Source: UBA4877 sp002399285
GTDB taxonomy: Bacteria > Bacillota > Thermoanaerobacteria > Thermoanaerobacterales > UBA4877
Reading direction: 5' to 3'
Assembly (NCBI GenBank): GCA_036771835.1
Contig: DAIPGN010000001.1
Location: forward strand, 62,001-126,000
Length of the DNA: 64,000 nt
Part shown: positions 8,648 through 16,843 of the stretch, one piece after another
Numbering within the stretch: the stretch's first letter is position 1
How the letters are laid out: every line of letters starts with the position of its first letter
Position numbers and translations under genes: made by a program
The notes under the pieces: generated by a model
Told to the model about the DNA's origin: nothing
The model's input: the letters and a program-made list of their open reading frames with translations, nothing else
Database searches by the model: none

Positions 8648-9601
8648 ATGATATATAATCTTCTGGGCGGCACGGGCATAAAGGTATCCAAGGTTTGCTT
8701 CGGCTCGCTGTCCATAAGTCCTTTGCAGAGCGATATGGACTGCAAGCGGGCGGTGGATATACTTTCCTGTGCTTTTGATCGCGGCGTTAATTTTATCGAT
8801 ACGGCAGAGATATATGAGAATTATGATATCATATCTGCATTTCTTGATACGTACCGCCCCGCTGATGCTGTGATCACTACAAAATGCTATGCATATACGG
8901 CGGAAATGGCTGAAAGAAGTCTGGTAAAGGCGCTGAAGGCGCTTAAACGAGATTATATAGATATCTTTATGCTGCATGAGCAGGAAAGTATATATACCTT
9001 AAGAGGACATGCGGAGGCCATCGAGTACTTTATGAAGGCTAAGGATAAGGGATATATAAGGGCTTTTGGTATCTCAACTCATACGGTGGATGCCGTGAGA
9101 TCAGCTTCTCTGATGAATGAGATCGATGTGATCCACCCGATCATAAATATGGATGGTGTAGGCATATTGGGCGGAGGCAGAGATGAGATGCTGCACGCAA
9201 TCAAGAGAGCCGCCGGGCAATTTGGCAAGGGCATATATGCCATGAAGGCTTTGGGAGGAGGACACCTTATCGGCCGGGCCAAGCCGGCCGTTGATTTTGT
9301 CAATGCCATCGATGAGGTGGCATCCATTGCCATAGGCATGCAGTCGCGGGACGAAGTGACTGCCGATATTGATATGGTATTGGGTATAGACGTACCCAAA
9401 GACGTTGAATCCCGGCTAAATCAAACTCAGCGCAGGCTCGTTATCGAAGAATGGTGCGATCTGTGCGGAGCATGCATAGAGAGATGCATCCAGAATGCGC
9501 TGACCATTGAGGACGGACGCGTCAAAGTGGATATGGAAAAGTGCAGTCTGTGCAGCTACTGTGTGGGTGTGTGTCCGCATTTTTATATAAAGGTGGTGTG
9601 A
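8648..9601 (+). CDS. Aldo/keto reductase with C-terminal 2x[4Fe-4S] ferredoxin domain
   Basis: This 317-residue protein has an aldo/keto reductase TIM barrel (about residues 1-255; FIDTAEIYENYD and DIFMLHEQE supply the tetrad region) fused to a bacterial ferredoxin domain. The ferredoxin part has two CxxCxxCxxxC clusters, CDLCGACIERC and CSLCSYCVGVCP. This fusion is common in anaerobic Firmicutes and implies an electron-transferring oxidoreductase; the substrate is unknown. The ATG is the first base after the ireB stop codon, so translation is tightly coupled. It interrupts the otherwise conserved ireB-ruvX pair. Confidence 0.88.
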   Translation: MIYNLLGGTGIKVSKVCFGSLSISPLQSDMDCKRAVDILSCAFDRGVNFIDTAEIYENYDIISAFLDTYRPADAVITTKCYAYTAEMAERSLVKALKALKRDYIDIFMLHEQESIYTLRGHAEAIEYFMKAKDKGYIRAFGISTHTVDAVRSASLMNEIDVIHPIINMDGVGILGGGRDEMLHAIKRAAGQFGKGIYAMKALGGGHLIGRAKPAVDFVNAIDEVASIAIGMQSRDEVTADIDMVLGIDVPKDVESRLNQTQRRLVIEEWCDLCGACIERCIQNALTIEDGRVKVDMEKCSLCSYCVGVCPHFYIKVV

Positions 9602-9603
9602 CA

Positions 9604-10026
9604 TTGAGGATACTTGGCATCGACCTTGGGGATAAGACCATAGGCCTGGCCGTGAGCGACCCTTCCGGCCTTGTGTCCCAGCCGGTAAAGACAGTCAGAA
9701 GGACGGAAGCAGAAAGGGATATCGAGGCCGTGAAGAATGTGATAGATGAATATGATATAGGTAAGATAGTGATCGGTCTTCCTAAGAATATGAACGGAAG
9801 CATTGGTCCACAATCGGAAAAGACACTTGCTTTTGCCGAGACGCTGAGGGGAGCGACCGGCCTGGAGGTGATCTCATGGGACGAGAGGCTGACCACCGTC
9901 GCTGCGGAAAGGGCCTTACTGGAGGCCGACCTCAGCAGGAGAAAGAGAAGAGAGGTCATAGACAGTGTCGCGGCGTCGATTATTCTGCAGGGTTATCTTG
10001 AAAGTCAGAGCCCTTCTGAATATTAA
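9604..10026 (+). CDS. ruvX: Putative pre-16S rRNA nuclease / Holliday junction resolvase homolog (YqgF)
   Basis: This 140-residue RNase H-fold protein has the first catalytic aspartate at D7 (LGIDLGDKTIGLAVSDP), then VIGLPKNMNGS and SWDERLTT. Homologs process the 5' end of 16S rRNA and resemble RuvC. The start is a TTG two bases after the preceding stop, with GGTGGTG as ribosome site; longer in-frame starts lie inside the ferredoxin domain of the upstream gene. Confidence 0.93.
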   Translation: MRILGIDLGDKTIGLAVSDPSGLVSQPVKTVRRTEAERDIEAVKNVIDEYDIGKIVIGLPKNMNGSIGPQSEKTLAFAETLRGATGLEVISWDERLTTVAAERALLEADLSRRKRREVIDSVAASIILQGYLESQSPSEY

Positions 10027-10034
10027 CTTCAATA

Positions 10035-10063
10035 TTGACATATATTACTATGTATTATACAAT
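10035..10063 (+). promoter_or_regulatory. Promoter of the DUF1292 gene
   Basis: TTGACA (10035-10040), a 17-base spacer and TACAAT (10058-10063) make a near-consensus sigma-A promoter between ruvX and the DUF1292 gene. The acidic-protein gene can therefore be transcribed independently. Confidence 0.8.
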
Positions 10064-10097
10064 AACAATATCTTAATAGGAGCGAGGTGCGGAACCG

Positions 10098-10433
10098 ATG
10101 GATGACGAGACCATAGTTTTATACGATGAAAATGGTGAAGAACAGCAATTTGAGCTTATTGCGTCATTGACAGTAGAGGACAAGGATTATGTGGTGGTAA
10201 GGCCGATCGAAGACGAAGATTCCGAAGATGGGTACATATTGAGGGTCGACAAGGACGAGAACGGTGAGGATATCTTTTTAGGTGTTGAGGATGACGCTGA
10301 ATTTGATATGGTTGTGGAAGCATATAATGAGTTAATGGATGAATATGATGATGACGAAGAATACTTTGATGATGAAGATGACGACGATTTAGACGATGAT
10401 GATTTTGACGGCGACGATGATGATCTAAATTGA
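10098..10433 (+). CDS. DUF1292 family acidic protein (YrzB-like)
   Basis: This 111-residue cytoplasmic protein begins with the DUF1292 domain (IVLYDENGEEQQFELIASL, then YVVVRP). It ends in an extremely acidic tail of about 30 Asp/Glu residues. It follows ruvX, the conserved position of yrzB-like genes in Firmicutes. Function is unknown. The poly-acidic tail suggests a binding surface for a basic partner or metal ions. It has its own promoter and a terminator directly after the stop codon. Confidence 0.88.
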   Translation: MDDETIVLYDENGEEQQFELIASLTVEDKDYVVVRPIEDEDSEDGYILRVDKDENGEDIFLGVEDDAEFDMVVEAYNELMDEYDDDEEYFDDEDDDDLDDDDFDGDDDDLN

Positions 10434-10459
10434 AGGTACTCTCCTGAGTGCCTTTTTTA
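10434..10459 (+). terminator. Rho-independent terminator after the DUF1292 gene
   Basis: AGGTACTC (10434-10441) and GAGTGCCT (10446-10453) form an 8-bp stem with one G-T pair and a 4-base loop, followed by six T. It overlaps the end of the DUF1292 stop codon. Confidence 0.88.
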
Positions 10460-10491
10460 AATTCGTTGATTCTGGAATAATCTGCTTTTAC

Positions 10492-10521
10492 AAAAATCAT
10501 GAGATATTCTCATGATTTTTT
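10492..10521. terminator. Second, symmetrical hairpin (possible bidirectional terminator)
   Basis: AAAAATCATGAGA (10492-10504) and TCTCATGATTTTT (10508-10520) form a 13-bp perfect stem with a 3-base loop. It has A runs on one side and T runs on the other, so it could terminate in either direction. It backs up the terminator about 35 bases upstream and insulates aroA. Confidence 0.8.
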
Positions 10522-10609
10522 GGTATAATAGTTATTAATGCAGAGTGACCGTATTTGATTTATCATAAGAGCATGTGATCGATCGGACGTATAAATATGG
10601 GGGATAAAA

Positions 10610-11884
10610 TTGGATATCCGTGTTGACGGAAAGAAAAGCATAAGAGGCGGCATATCGGTTCCCGGGGATAAGTCCATTTCTCACAGGGCGGCTATTATAG
10701 GCTCGATTGCGGAGGGAATTACGGAGATCGACGGTTTTGCCGGGGGATATGATTGCCTTAGTACTTTGGATTGTCTGAAACGCCTCGGCGTATGTATAGA
10801 ACGTAAAGGTGACATTGTAAGGATCAAGGGCAGGGGACTTTATTTAAAAAGGCCTTCCGAGGTCATCTGCGCCGGAAATTCTGGAACTACGGCAAGATTG
10901 TTATCCGGTGTGCTGGCCGGCCAGGCCTTTGACTGCGTCATAGACGGAGACGCATCTCTGAGAAAAAGGCCTATGTCCAGGGTCATACATCCCCTTTCGT
11001 TGATGGGGGCGCGTATTGCTTCCGATTCCGGCAGACTGCCGATGAACATAGCCGGCGGCAGCCTTCATGCAATAAAATACGAAATGCCTGTGTCAAGCGC
11101 CCAGGTAAAATCGGCGATACTTCTTGCCGGCTTGTATGCGGACGGGCCCACCATGGTGACCGGACCATTCGGAAGCCGCGATCATACCGAACTCATGCTG
11201 CCCTGTTTTGGGGCAAAACTGCAATGCTCTGATAACGGCGCTGTGGTATATCCTGCCCAAAGATTGGAGGGACAAAGGGTCCCGGTGCCGGGGGATATAT
11301 CTTCGGCTGCATTTTTCATTGTGGCTGCTTTGCTCCTTCCAGAGTCGGAGATATATATCCGCAATGTGGGCCTCAACGAGACAAGGACGGGGATCCTGGA
11401 TGTGCTAAAGGCCATGGGCGGCGATATAAGGATATACGGCGGGAAATATCTGGGCAGAGAGGCGGCAGGCGATGTCGCGGCAAAGAGCAGCGCGCTCAAG
11501 GCAACGTCCATAGGTGCCGATATGATACCGCGGCTTATCGACGAAATACCCGTCCTTGCCGTGGCGGCTTGCTTTGCCGAGGGAACGACGTTCATAAGGG
11601 GCGCGGGAGAACTCAAGGTAAAAGAGAGCGACAGGATACGGACGGTGGCGCAGGAGCTAAACAAAATTGGGGCCCGCATTGAAAAACTGAATGACGGATT
11701 TGCCATAACCGGGGTGGACCGTCTTCATGGAGTGGCCGTGGACAGCCATAATGACCATAGATTGGCCATGGCGCTTGCCGTAGCCGGCCTGGCCGCCGAC
11801 GGATGCACGACGATACGCAACGGCGGATGCAGCGATATATCCTTTCCCGGTTTTTATGATGAATTGAATGCGGCATGTGTTTGA
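10610..11884 (+). CDS. aroA: 3-phosphoshikimate 1-carboxyvinyltransferase (EPSP synthase)
   Basis: This 424-residue enzyme joins PEP and shikimate-3-phosphate in the shikimate pathway to aromatic amino acids. The substrate-binding motif GDKSISHRAAI lies near residue 18, followed by AGNSGTTARLLSG near residue 88; the C-terminal half has KVKESDRIR and DSHNDHRLAMA. Length is normal. The start is a TTG with GGGGGAT upstream. It stands apart from other aro genes, between two terminator hairpins and the Fur-family regulator, so it appears to be a single-gene unit. Confidence 0.96.
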   Translation: MDIRVDGKKSIRGGISVPGDKSISHRAAIIGSIAEGITEIDGFAGGYDCLSTLDCLKRLGVCIERKGDIVRIKGRGLYLKRPSEVICAGNSGTTARLLSGVLAGQAFDCVIDGDASLRKRPMSRVIHPLSLMGARIASDSGRLPMNIAGGSLHAIKYEMPVSSAQVKSAILLAGLYADGPTMVTGPFGSRDHTELMLPCFGAKLQCSDNGAVVYPAQRLEGQRVPVPGDISSAAFFIVAALLLPESEIYIRNVGLNETRTGILDVLKAMGGDIRIYGGKYLGREAAGDVAAKSSALKATSIGADMIPRLIDEIPVLAVAACFAEGTTFIRGAGELKVKESDRIRTVAQELNKIGARIEKLNDGFAITGVDRLHGVAVDSHNDHRLAMALAVAGLAADGCTTIRNGGCSDISFPGFYDELNAACV

Positions 11885-11912
11885 TGTAAAATGGATTATA
11901 GCTGAGTTTGTG

Positions 11913-11945
11913 TTGACATAAAAAAATCCAAGTAATAAACTATTA
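11913..11945 (+). promoter_or_regulatory. Probable promoter and operator of the Fur-family gene
   Basis: TTGACA (11913-11918) is followed after 17 bases by TAAACT (11936-11941), a weak -10. An inverted repeat, TAATA-aac-TATTA (11933-11945), covers the -10. Its AT-rich dyad resembles Fur/PerR-family operators and would suit autorepression, but it is shorter than a canonical 15-bp box. Confidence 0.5.
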
Positions 11946-11979
11946 ACATGGGTATTTTTATTTATATGAAGGTGATATC

Positions 11980-12435
11980 TTGCATGGCGATGTGAATGAC
12001 ATTAAACATCAGCTGCAGGAAAAGGGCTACAAATTCACAACACAGCGGAGGGCGATACTGGATACCATCATGGAAAACAGTGATAAGCATCTCTCCAGTG
12101 AAGAAATCTATGATATCGTGAGGAAAAAGTACCCGGAGACGGGCCTCGCCACTGTGTACAGGTCTCTGCAGATATTTGAGGAACTGGGGCTTATATATAG
12201 ATTGGACTTTGACGACGGCAGAGTACGGTATGATGTCTACAACGGAGCCCATGATCATCAGCATCACCATCTTATATGCATCAGCTGCGGCGACGTCATA
12301 GAGGTGGAAGAAGATCTTTTGGACGACATGGAAAAGCACATAATGGAAGCCAAGGATTTCGAGATAATAGATCACAATGTCAAATTCTATGGATACTGTA
12401 GCAAGTGCAGGTCGAAAAATCACCCTGTAGCCTGA
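11980..12435 (+). CDS. Fur-family transcriptional regulator (Fur/PerR/Zur type)
   Basis: This 151-residue protein has an N-terminal winged helix (FTTQRRAILDTIMENSDKHLSSEEIY; recognition region ETGLATVYRSLQIFEELGL). A C-terminal metal-binding dimerisation domain has HDHQHHHLIC and two CxxC zinc motifs (CISC and CSKC). The subfamily cannot be fixed from sequence: the HHH stretch fits Fur, but PerR and Zur are possible. The start is TTG at 11980 with GAAGGTGAT upstream; a nearby ATG at 11984 is out of frame. A possible self-operator overlaps its promoter. Confidence 0.9.
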   Translation: MHGDVNDIKHQLQEKGYKFTTQRRAILDTIMENSDKHLSSEEIYDIVRKKYPETGLATVYRSLQIFEELGLIYRLDFDDGRVRYDVYNGAHDHQHHHLICISCGDVIEVEEDLLDDMEKHIMEAKDFEIIDHNVKFYGYCSKCRSKNHPVA

Positions 12436-12450
12436 GATACAGGGTATTTT
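12422..12450 (+). terminator. Rho-independent terminator overlapping the regulator stop codon
   Basis: ACCCTGTA (12422-12429) pairs with TACAGGGT (12438-12445), followed by ATTTTAT. The stop codon (12433-12435) lies in the loop, so the last codons of the Fur-family gene form part of the terminator. Confidence 0.75.
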
Positions 12451-12544
12451 ATATAAATTAATTATATTTTGGAGGTGGAGCATAATAGCTATATCTAAAA
12501 TTTTAAAATTGAATAATGATGAAAGTAATGAAAGGGGAAAAAAT

Positions 12545-14212
12545 GTGACAAATAAGGCTTCAAAGATTAAGATAATACCATTGGGCGGATTGGACGAGAT
12601 CGGGAAAAATATGAACGTGGTGGAATATAAGGATAAGATCCTCGTTATCGACTGCGGAATGGCCTTCCCGGATGAAGAAATGCTGGGGGTCGACATGGTC
12701 ATTCCGGATTTCTCGTATCTCACCAAAAATCAGGATAAGGTGTGCGGTGTAGTAATAACGCATGGTCATGAAGACCATATAGGAGGATTGCCATACTTTT
12801 TAAAGCAGATAAATGTTCCGGTGTACGGCACCAAACTTACCTTGGGACTGATAAGCAATAAGCTTAAAGAGCATGGGATCCTTCAGGACACAAAGTTGGT
12901 GGAAGTAGGTCTGGGTCAGAGAGTGGACATTGGACCGTTTAATGTGGAATTTGTAGAAATGGGGCACAGCATACCCGATGCGGCTGCGATCGCCATTCAT
13001 ACGCCGCTGGGAGTTATAATCGATACGGGAGACTTCAAGATTGATTATACGCCCGTCGACGGTCAGGTAACGGATCTGGCCAGGCTCGCGCAGCTTGGAG
13101 AAGAAGGCGTGTTAGTCCTCATGGCCGACAGTACGAATATAGAAAAACCCGGCTATACTCCTTCCGAGAAAACGGTGGAGGAGGCATTCGACAGGATATT
13201 TCAATCATCCAAGCAGAGGATACTCATCGCTACATTTGCCTCTAACATACACAGAATACAGCAAATACTGAATTCTGCATCTAAATATGGCAGGAAGGTC
13301 GCCATATCCGGAAGAAGTATGGTGAATGTGGTCGGAGTAGCAAAAGAATTGGGTTATCTGGATATCCCGGAAGATATCATGATCGATTTGGAAAGCATCA
13401 ATGACTACAGCGATGACAAGCTGGTCATTATAACCACGGGCAGTCAGGGCGAACCCATGTCGGCTCTTGCAAGGATGGCATACAACGAGCATAAGACGGT
13501 GGAAATAAGGCCGGGGGATCTGATAATAATTTCCGCATCGGCAATACCCGGCAATGAAAAGACTGTGTCCAGGGTAATAAACCAGTTGTTTAAAAAAGGC
13601 GCCAACGTCATATATGAGCCGATGGAAAATATCCATGTTTCGGGACATGCCTGTCAGGAGGAAATGAAACTTCTGCATCAGCTGACCAAGCCTAAGTTTT
13701 TCATACCGATCCACGGTGAGTACAGGCACCTGAGACTGCATGCAAAGCTCGCCGAAGAGCTGGGCACGCCGCCTGAGAATATATTCATCGCAGATTTGGG
13801 GACCGTCATGGAGTTCACAAGGGATACCGGCAAGATAGTGGGATCGGTCACCGCAGGTAAAGTACTTGTGGACGGCCTCGGTGTCGGCGACGTAGGAAAT
13901 ATCGTTTTGAGGGACAGAAAGCATCTTGCGCAGGACGGCTTGATGGTAGTGGTGATCACGATATCTAAAGAAAATGGTTCCATAATAGCCGGGCCCGACA
14001 TAATATCCCGCGGTTTCGTCTATGTGAGGGAATCTGAGGATCTTATGGAGGATGCTAAAAAAATTGTCAAGGATGCTCTTGCAACGTGCGAAAAGGACGA
14101 AGTCACCGAATGGGCAACTCTTAAATCCGTCGTCAAGGATTCTCTCAGAGGATTCCTATATGAAAAGACCATGAGAAAACCTATGATTTTGCCGATAATA
14201 ATGGAAATATAA
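12545..14212 (+). CDS. rnj: Ribonuclease J
   Basis: This 555-residue metallo-beta-lactamase/beta-CASP RNase performs 5'-to-3' exonuclease and endonuclease steps in mRNA decay and rRNA maturation. The zinc motif HGHEDHIGG is near residues 73-81, and the beta-CASP region includes TGSQGEPMSALARM and HVSGHACQEEM. The GTG at 12545 is chosen because AAAGGGG lies 8 bases upstream. A TTG at 12509 would add 12 polar residues. A strong GGAGGTGG at 12471 has no canonical start codon within range. A long hairpin follows the gene. Confidence 0.95.
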   Translation: MTNKASKIKIIPLGGLDEIGKNMNVVEYKDKILVIDCGMAFPDEEMLGVDMVIPDFSYLTKNQDKVCGVVITHGHEDHIGGLPYFLKQINVPVYGTKLTLGLISNKLKEHGILQDTKLVEVGLGQRVDIGPFNVEFVEMGHSIPDAAAIAIHTPLGVIIDTGDFKIDYTPVDGQVTDLARLAQLGEEGVLVLMADSTNIEKPGYTPSEKTVEEAFDRIFQSSKQRILIATFASNIHRIQQILNSASKYGRKVAISGRSMVNVVGVAKELGYLDIPEDIMIDLESINDYSDDKLVIITTGSQGEPMSALARMAYNEHKTVEIRPGDLIIISASAIPGNEKTVSRVINQLFKKGANVIYEPMENIHVSGHACQEEMKLLHQLTKPKFFIPIHGEYRHLRLHAKLAEELGTPPENIFIADLGTVMEFTRDTGKIVGSVTAGKVLVDGLGVGDVGNIVLRDRKHLAQDGLMVVVITISKENGSIIAGPDIISRGFVYVRESEDLMEDAKKIVKDALATCEKDEVTEWATLKSVVKDSLRGFLYEKTMRKPMILPIIMEI

Positions 14213-14244
14213 TCTTATTTGATTTCCATCAGCCGTTTTTACTT

Positions 14245-14291
14245 GGATAGATTCAGGGTATTTCTCAGGCATACCCTAGGACGGTCTATCC
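14245..14291. other. Two-part stem-loop after the RNase J gene
   Basis: GGATAGA (14245-14251) pairs with TCTATCC (14285-14291). Nested inside, AGGGTAT (14255-14261) pairs with ATACCCT (14271-14277), leaving a 9-base loop (TTCTCAGGC) and an asymmetric internal loop. No T run follows at once; TTTTTT occurs about 15 bases later. It could be a weak terminator, an mRNA-stabilising 3' structure or a protein-binding site. Confidence 0.7.
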
Positions 14292-14362
14292 TGTGCAATT
14301 ATTGGCGTTTTTTGTTTTATTCCCATTATGTTTTATAAATAATAATTTACGGAGGGCTTTAA

Positions 14363-14698
14363 ATGAACGTTTATGATTTGGCTCATGAGCTTGCCAAGGC
14401 AATATCCGATTCGGAAGAGTACAAGAGCTATCTTGATGCTAAAAAGATAGTGGAAGATGATGAAACCAGCTCCAATATGGTAAATGATTTCCATAAGATG
14501 GAAATGGAAATGAATGCGAAACAGGTAATGGGTCAGAAACCCTCTGACGAAGATGTGAAAAAAATAAATGATATGTATCAGCTTATAACCATAAATCCCG
14601 CAGTCAAAGGATTTCTCGATAAAGAGATCAGGCTTTCTACCATGGTCACCGATGTATTTCAAATAATAAACGATGCGATTGGGGAAGTTTCCGAATGA
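14363..14698 (+). CDS. YlbF/YmcA family protein
   Basis: This 111-residue, mostly helical cytoplasmic protein belongs to the YlbF family (MNVYDLAHELAKAISDSEEY, then VNDFHKMEMEMNAKQ). In B. subtilis, YlbF, YmcA and YaaT form a complex that acts with RNase Y in mRNA maturation and affects sporulation, competence and biofilm. Its place straight after the RNase J gene supports an RNA-decay link. The ATG follows GGAGGG. Its stop codon overlaps the next start by 4 bases. Confidence 0.85.
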   Translation: MNVYDLAHELAKAISDSEEYKSYLDAKKIVEDDETSSNMVNDFHKMEMEMNAKQVMGQKPSDEDVKKINDMYQLITINPAVKGFLDKEIRLSTMVTDVFQIINDAIGEVSE

Positions 14699-15156
14699 AT
14701 GCAAGGTACATTACAAAGGCCGCTGTCATAGCGGTGTTGTATGTAGTACTGACCGACGTCATGGGACTTTTGAGTTTCAATCCGCTTCAGATCCGGCTTT
14801 CCGAGGGACTTACAATACTGCCGCTGATCGAGCCTGCCGCCATACCTGGACTGTTTGTGGGCTGTCTTTTGGCAAATCTGCAAAGTCCCTTCGGCATCAT
14901 AGACATATTAGGGGGAAGCCTGGTGACATTGACGGCCGCTTACCTCACCAGCAGGGCAAAAAATTTTTGGATGGGTGCGCTGCCCCCGATAATATTGAAT
15001 TCGCTGTTTGTATCCATATGGGTAAGCTATTTTGCAAAGACGCCTTACCTGATAACGGCGGTAGGTATAGCCGTGGGGGAAGGCGTTTCTGTGATAGTCT
15101 TCGGTTATGTCATCTACAATATATATAAAAATATATCTGATAACTATTTAAAATAG
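14695..15156 (+). CDS. queT: QueT-family transporter
   Basis: This 153-residue membrane protein has about five hydrophobic segments and the QueT pattern (NPLQIRLSEGLTILPLIEPAA, GLFVGCLLANLQSPFGIIDI). QueT is the substrate-binding S component of an ECF transporter for a queuosine precursor. Such genes often carry a preQ1 riboswitch. None is possible upstream here because the start overlaps the ylbF-like stop by 4 bases. Its regulation must come from the upstream transcript. Confidence 0.85.
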   Translation: MNARYITKAAVIAVLYVVLTDVMGLLSFNPLQIRLSEGLTILPLIEPAAIPGLFVGCLLANLQSPFGIIDILGGSLVTLTAAYLTSRAKNFWMGALPPIILNSLFVSIWVSYFAKTPYLITAVGIAVGEGVSVIVFGYVIYNIYKNISDNYLK

Positions 15157-15164
15157 AGTTTTTT

Positions 15165-15173
15165 TGATATAAT
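15165..15173 (+). promoter_or_regulatory. Possible extended -10 promoter before mltG
   Basis: TGATATAAT (15165-15173) is a full extended -10 element, but no recognisable -35 lies 17 bases upstream. It would start a transcript for mltG just ahead of the AGGGGGAGAG ribosome site. Confidence 0.4.
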
Positions 15174-15197
15174 CAGCATAAGGGGGAGAGAAACTAC

Positions 15198-16202
15198 ATG
15201 AAGAGAAGATCTATCCTTATTATGCTGATTTTTGTTGCGGCGATTGCCGCAGGATATGCCTATTACCTTATGCGGCCGGTATCGTCCAAGGCGGAGTATA
15301 TGGTCGTTGAAATACCAAAAGACTCCGGGGTCAAGGAAATTGCAGAGATCTTGAACAACAGGGGCGTTATAAAGTCGCCGGCGGCGTTTGAACTCAGGGT
15401 ACTGTTACAAAATAAGGGCGGCGTGCTGAAAGCGGGGAAATATGCCGTAAGTCCCGACATGAATTTGGATGAGATAATCAGAAAATTTGAGGCGGGAGAT
15501 GTCGTAGACGACACCGTGAAGGTTACTTTTCCGGAGGGCTTTACCATAAAGGATATGGCATCCAAATTGGAAAGCATCGGTCTCTTTTCGCAGGATGAAT
15601 TTATCGCGGCCGTTAAAACCTATGATACTTCAAGGTATGAGTATCTGAATGCGATACCGGGGGACAGGTCTTTCAGACTGGAGGGTTACCTTTATCCCGA
15701 CACATATATATTCAAGGTCGATGCAATGCCGGAGGATATAATCGGCACAATGCTTACAAGGTTTGATGTGATCTATCAGAGCAATATAAAGGATAATTTG
15801 GACGGAAAAAAACTGGATGACATCATAAAGGTGGCTTCAATGATAGAAAAGGAAGCTGTTATCGACGGGGACAGGCCGATGATATCTTCAGTTATATATA
15901 ACAGGCTGAACAAGGGTATGAAACTGCAGATAGACGCTACGGTACAGTATGTCATCGGCAGTCATAAGGAGAACCTGAATTTAAAGGATCTGGATGTGAA
16001 CTCCCCATATAACACCTATAGGGTAAAGGGGCTTCCCGAGGGGCCGATATCCAATCCCGGCCTGAAGTCTATAATGGCGGCGCTGAAGCCCGACCAGACA
16101 AATTATATTTATTATGTGGCAAGAAAAGACGGTTCACACTTTTTTACCGACAACTATAATGAATTTTTGAAAAAAAAGAATGACTTTAAGGAAGATAAAT
16201 GA
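15198..16202 (+). CDS. mltG: Endolytic murein transglycosylase MltG
   Basis: This 334-residue envelope enzyme has an N-terminal membrane anchor (residues 5-23, ILIMLIFVAAIAAGYAYYL), a LysM-like region and the YceG catalytic domain. The catalytic glutamate is E217 in ASMIEKEAVIDGDRP. MltG cuts nascent glycan strands and sets their length during peripheral wall synthesis. It precedes the methyltransferase, U32 and PBP genes, a gene order also found around yrrL-yrrR in B. subtilis. The stop codon overlaps the next start (ATGATG). Confidence 0.94.
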   Translation: MKRRSILIMLIFVAAIAAGYAYYLMRPVSSKAEYMVVEIPKDSGVKEIAEILNNRGVIKSPAAFELRVLLQNKGGVLKAGKYAVSPDMNLDEIIRKFEAGDVVDDTVKVTFPEGFTIKDMASKLESIGLFSQDEFIAAVKTYDTSRYEYLNAIPGDRSFRLEGYLYPDTYIFKVDAMPEDIIGTMLTRFDVIYQSNIKDNLDGKKLDDIIKVASMIEKEAVIDGDRPMISSVIYNRLNKGMKLQIDATVQYVIGSHKENLNLKDLDVNSPYNTYRVKGLPEGPISNPGLKSIMAALKPDQTNYIYYVARKDGSHFFTDNYNEFLKKKNDFKEDK

Positions 16203-16840
16203 TGTTTGTGCCGGATGAGGATGTATTTGAATATATAAATGAGGTTTCCCGGGCGGATGATGCAGATCTCGAAAGGATACGGAGTCAGGTAACGGGTTAT
16301 TCTCCAATGGCCAGAGCCGGCGTGGACCGATTTCTGGCATTTATTGTGGGACTTAAAAAACCGGTTAGGATACTTGAATTGGGTACGTTTCTTGGATATT
16401 CGGCGGTACTGATGGCTGCGTATTCACCATGCTCACAGGTGGTGTCCGTGGAGATCGATCCTGAGAACTATATAAGGGCAAAGGAAAATGTGAAGGTCAG
16501 CGGCCGCAAAAATATAAGGCTTATTTATGGCGATGCTTTGGACGTTCTGAGATTTTTGGATGAAAAATTCGATCTTATTTTTATCGATGCTTCAAAGGGA
16601 CATTATAGCGAATACCTTGATCTTTGCCTTGAGAAGATGTCTGAAGACGGCATCATAATAGCCGACAATGTGCTTTTCGGCGGAAGAGTTGCAAAGCAGG
16701 GACATGTTCCTCATAAACACAGGACTATAGTTATGAGGATGAGAGAATTCATAGAGAGGATCATGAACGACGACCGGCTATTCTCATGTATATTGCCTTT
16801 GGGTGACGGCCTGGCCATAATCAGATACAAGGGAGAGTGA
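16199..16840 (+). CDS. trmR: O-methyltransferase, TrmR/YrrM-like
   Basis: This 213-residue class I SAM-dependent O-methyltransferase has the SAM motif LELGTFLGYSAVLMAA near residue 58 and the acidic metal-binding motif DLIFIDASKGHY. TrmR methylates 5-hydroxyuridine at tRNA position 34 to form mo5U. The next gene is a U32 family protein of the TrhP type, which makes that hydroxylated precursor, so the pair supports this assignment over a catechol-type enzyme. It overlaps the mltG stop by 4 bases. Confidence 0.88.
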   Translation: MMFVPDEDVFEYINEVSRADDADLERIRSQVTGYSPMARAGVDRFLAFIVGLKKPVRILELGTFLGYSAVLMAAYSPCSQVVSVEIDPENYIRAKENVKVSGRKNIRLIYGDALDVLRFLDEKFDLIFIDASKGHYSEYLDLCLEKMSEDGIIIADNVLFGGRVAKQGHVPHKHRTIVMRMREFIERIMNDDRLFSCILPLGDGLAIIRYKGE

Positions 16841-16843
16841 CCT

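Noticed and set aside
10330..10430. Repeat array suggested by GATGAT/GACGAT runs
   Set aside because: These are codons for the acidic tail of the DUF1292 protein, not a DNA repeat with spacing.
14600..14700. preQ1 riboswitch before the queT-like gene
   Set aside because: No room: the region is coding and the start overlaps the preceding stop.
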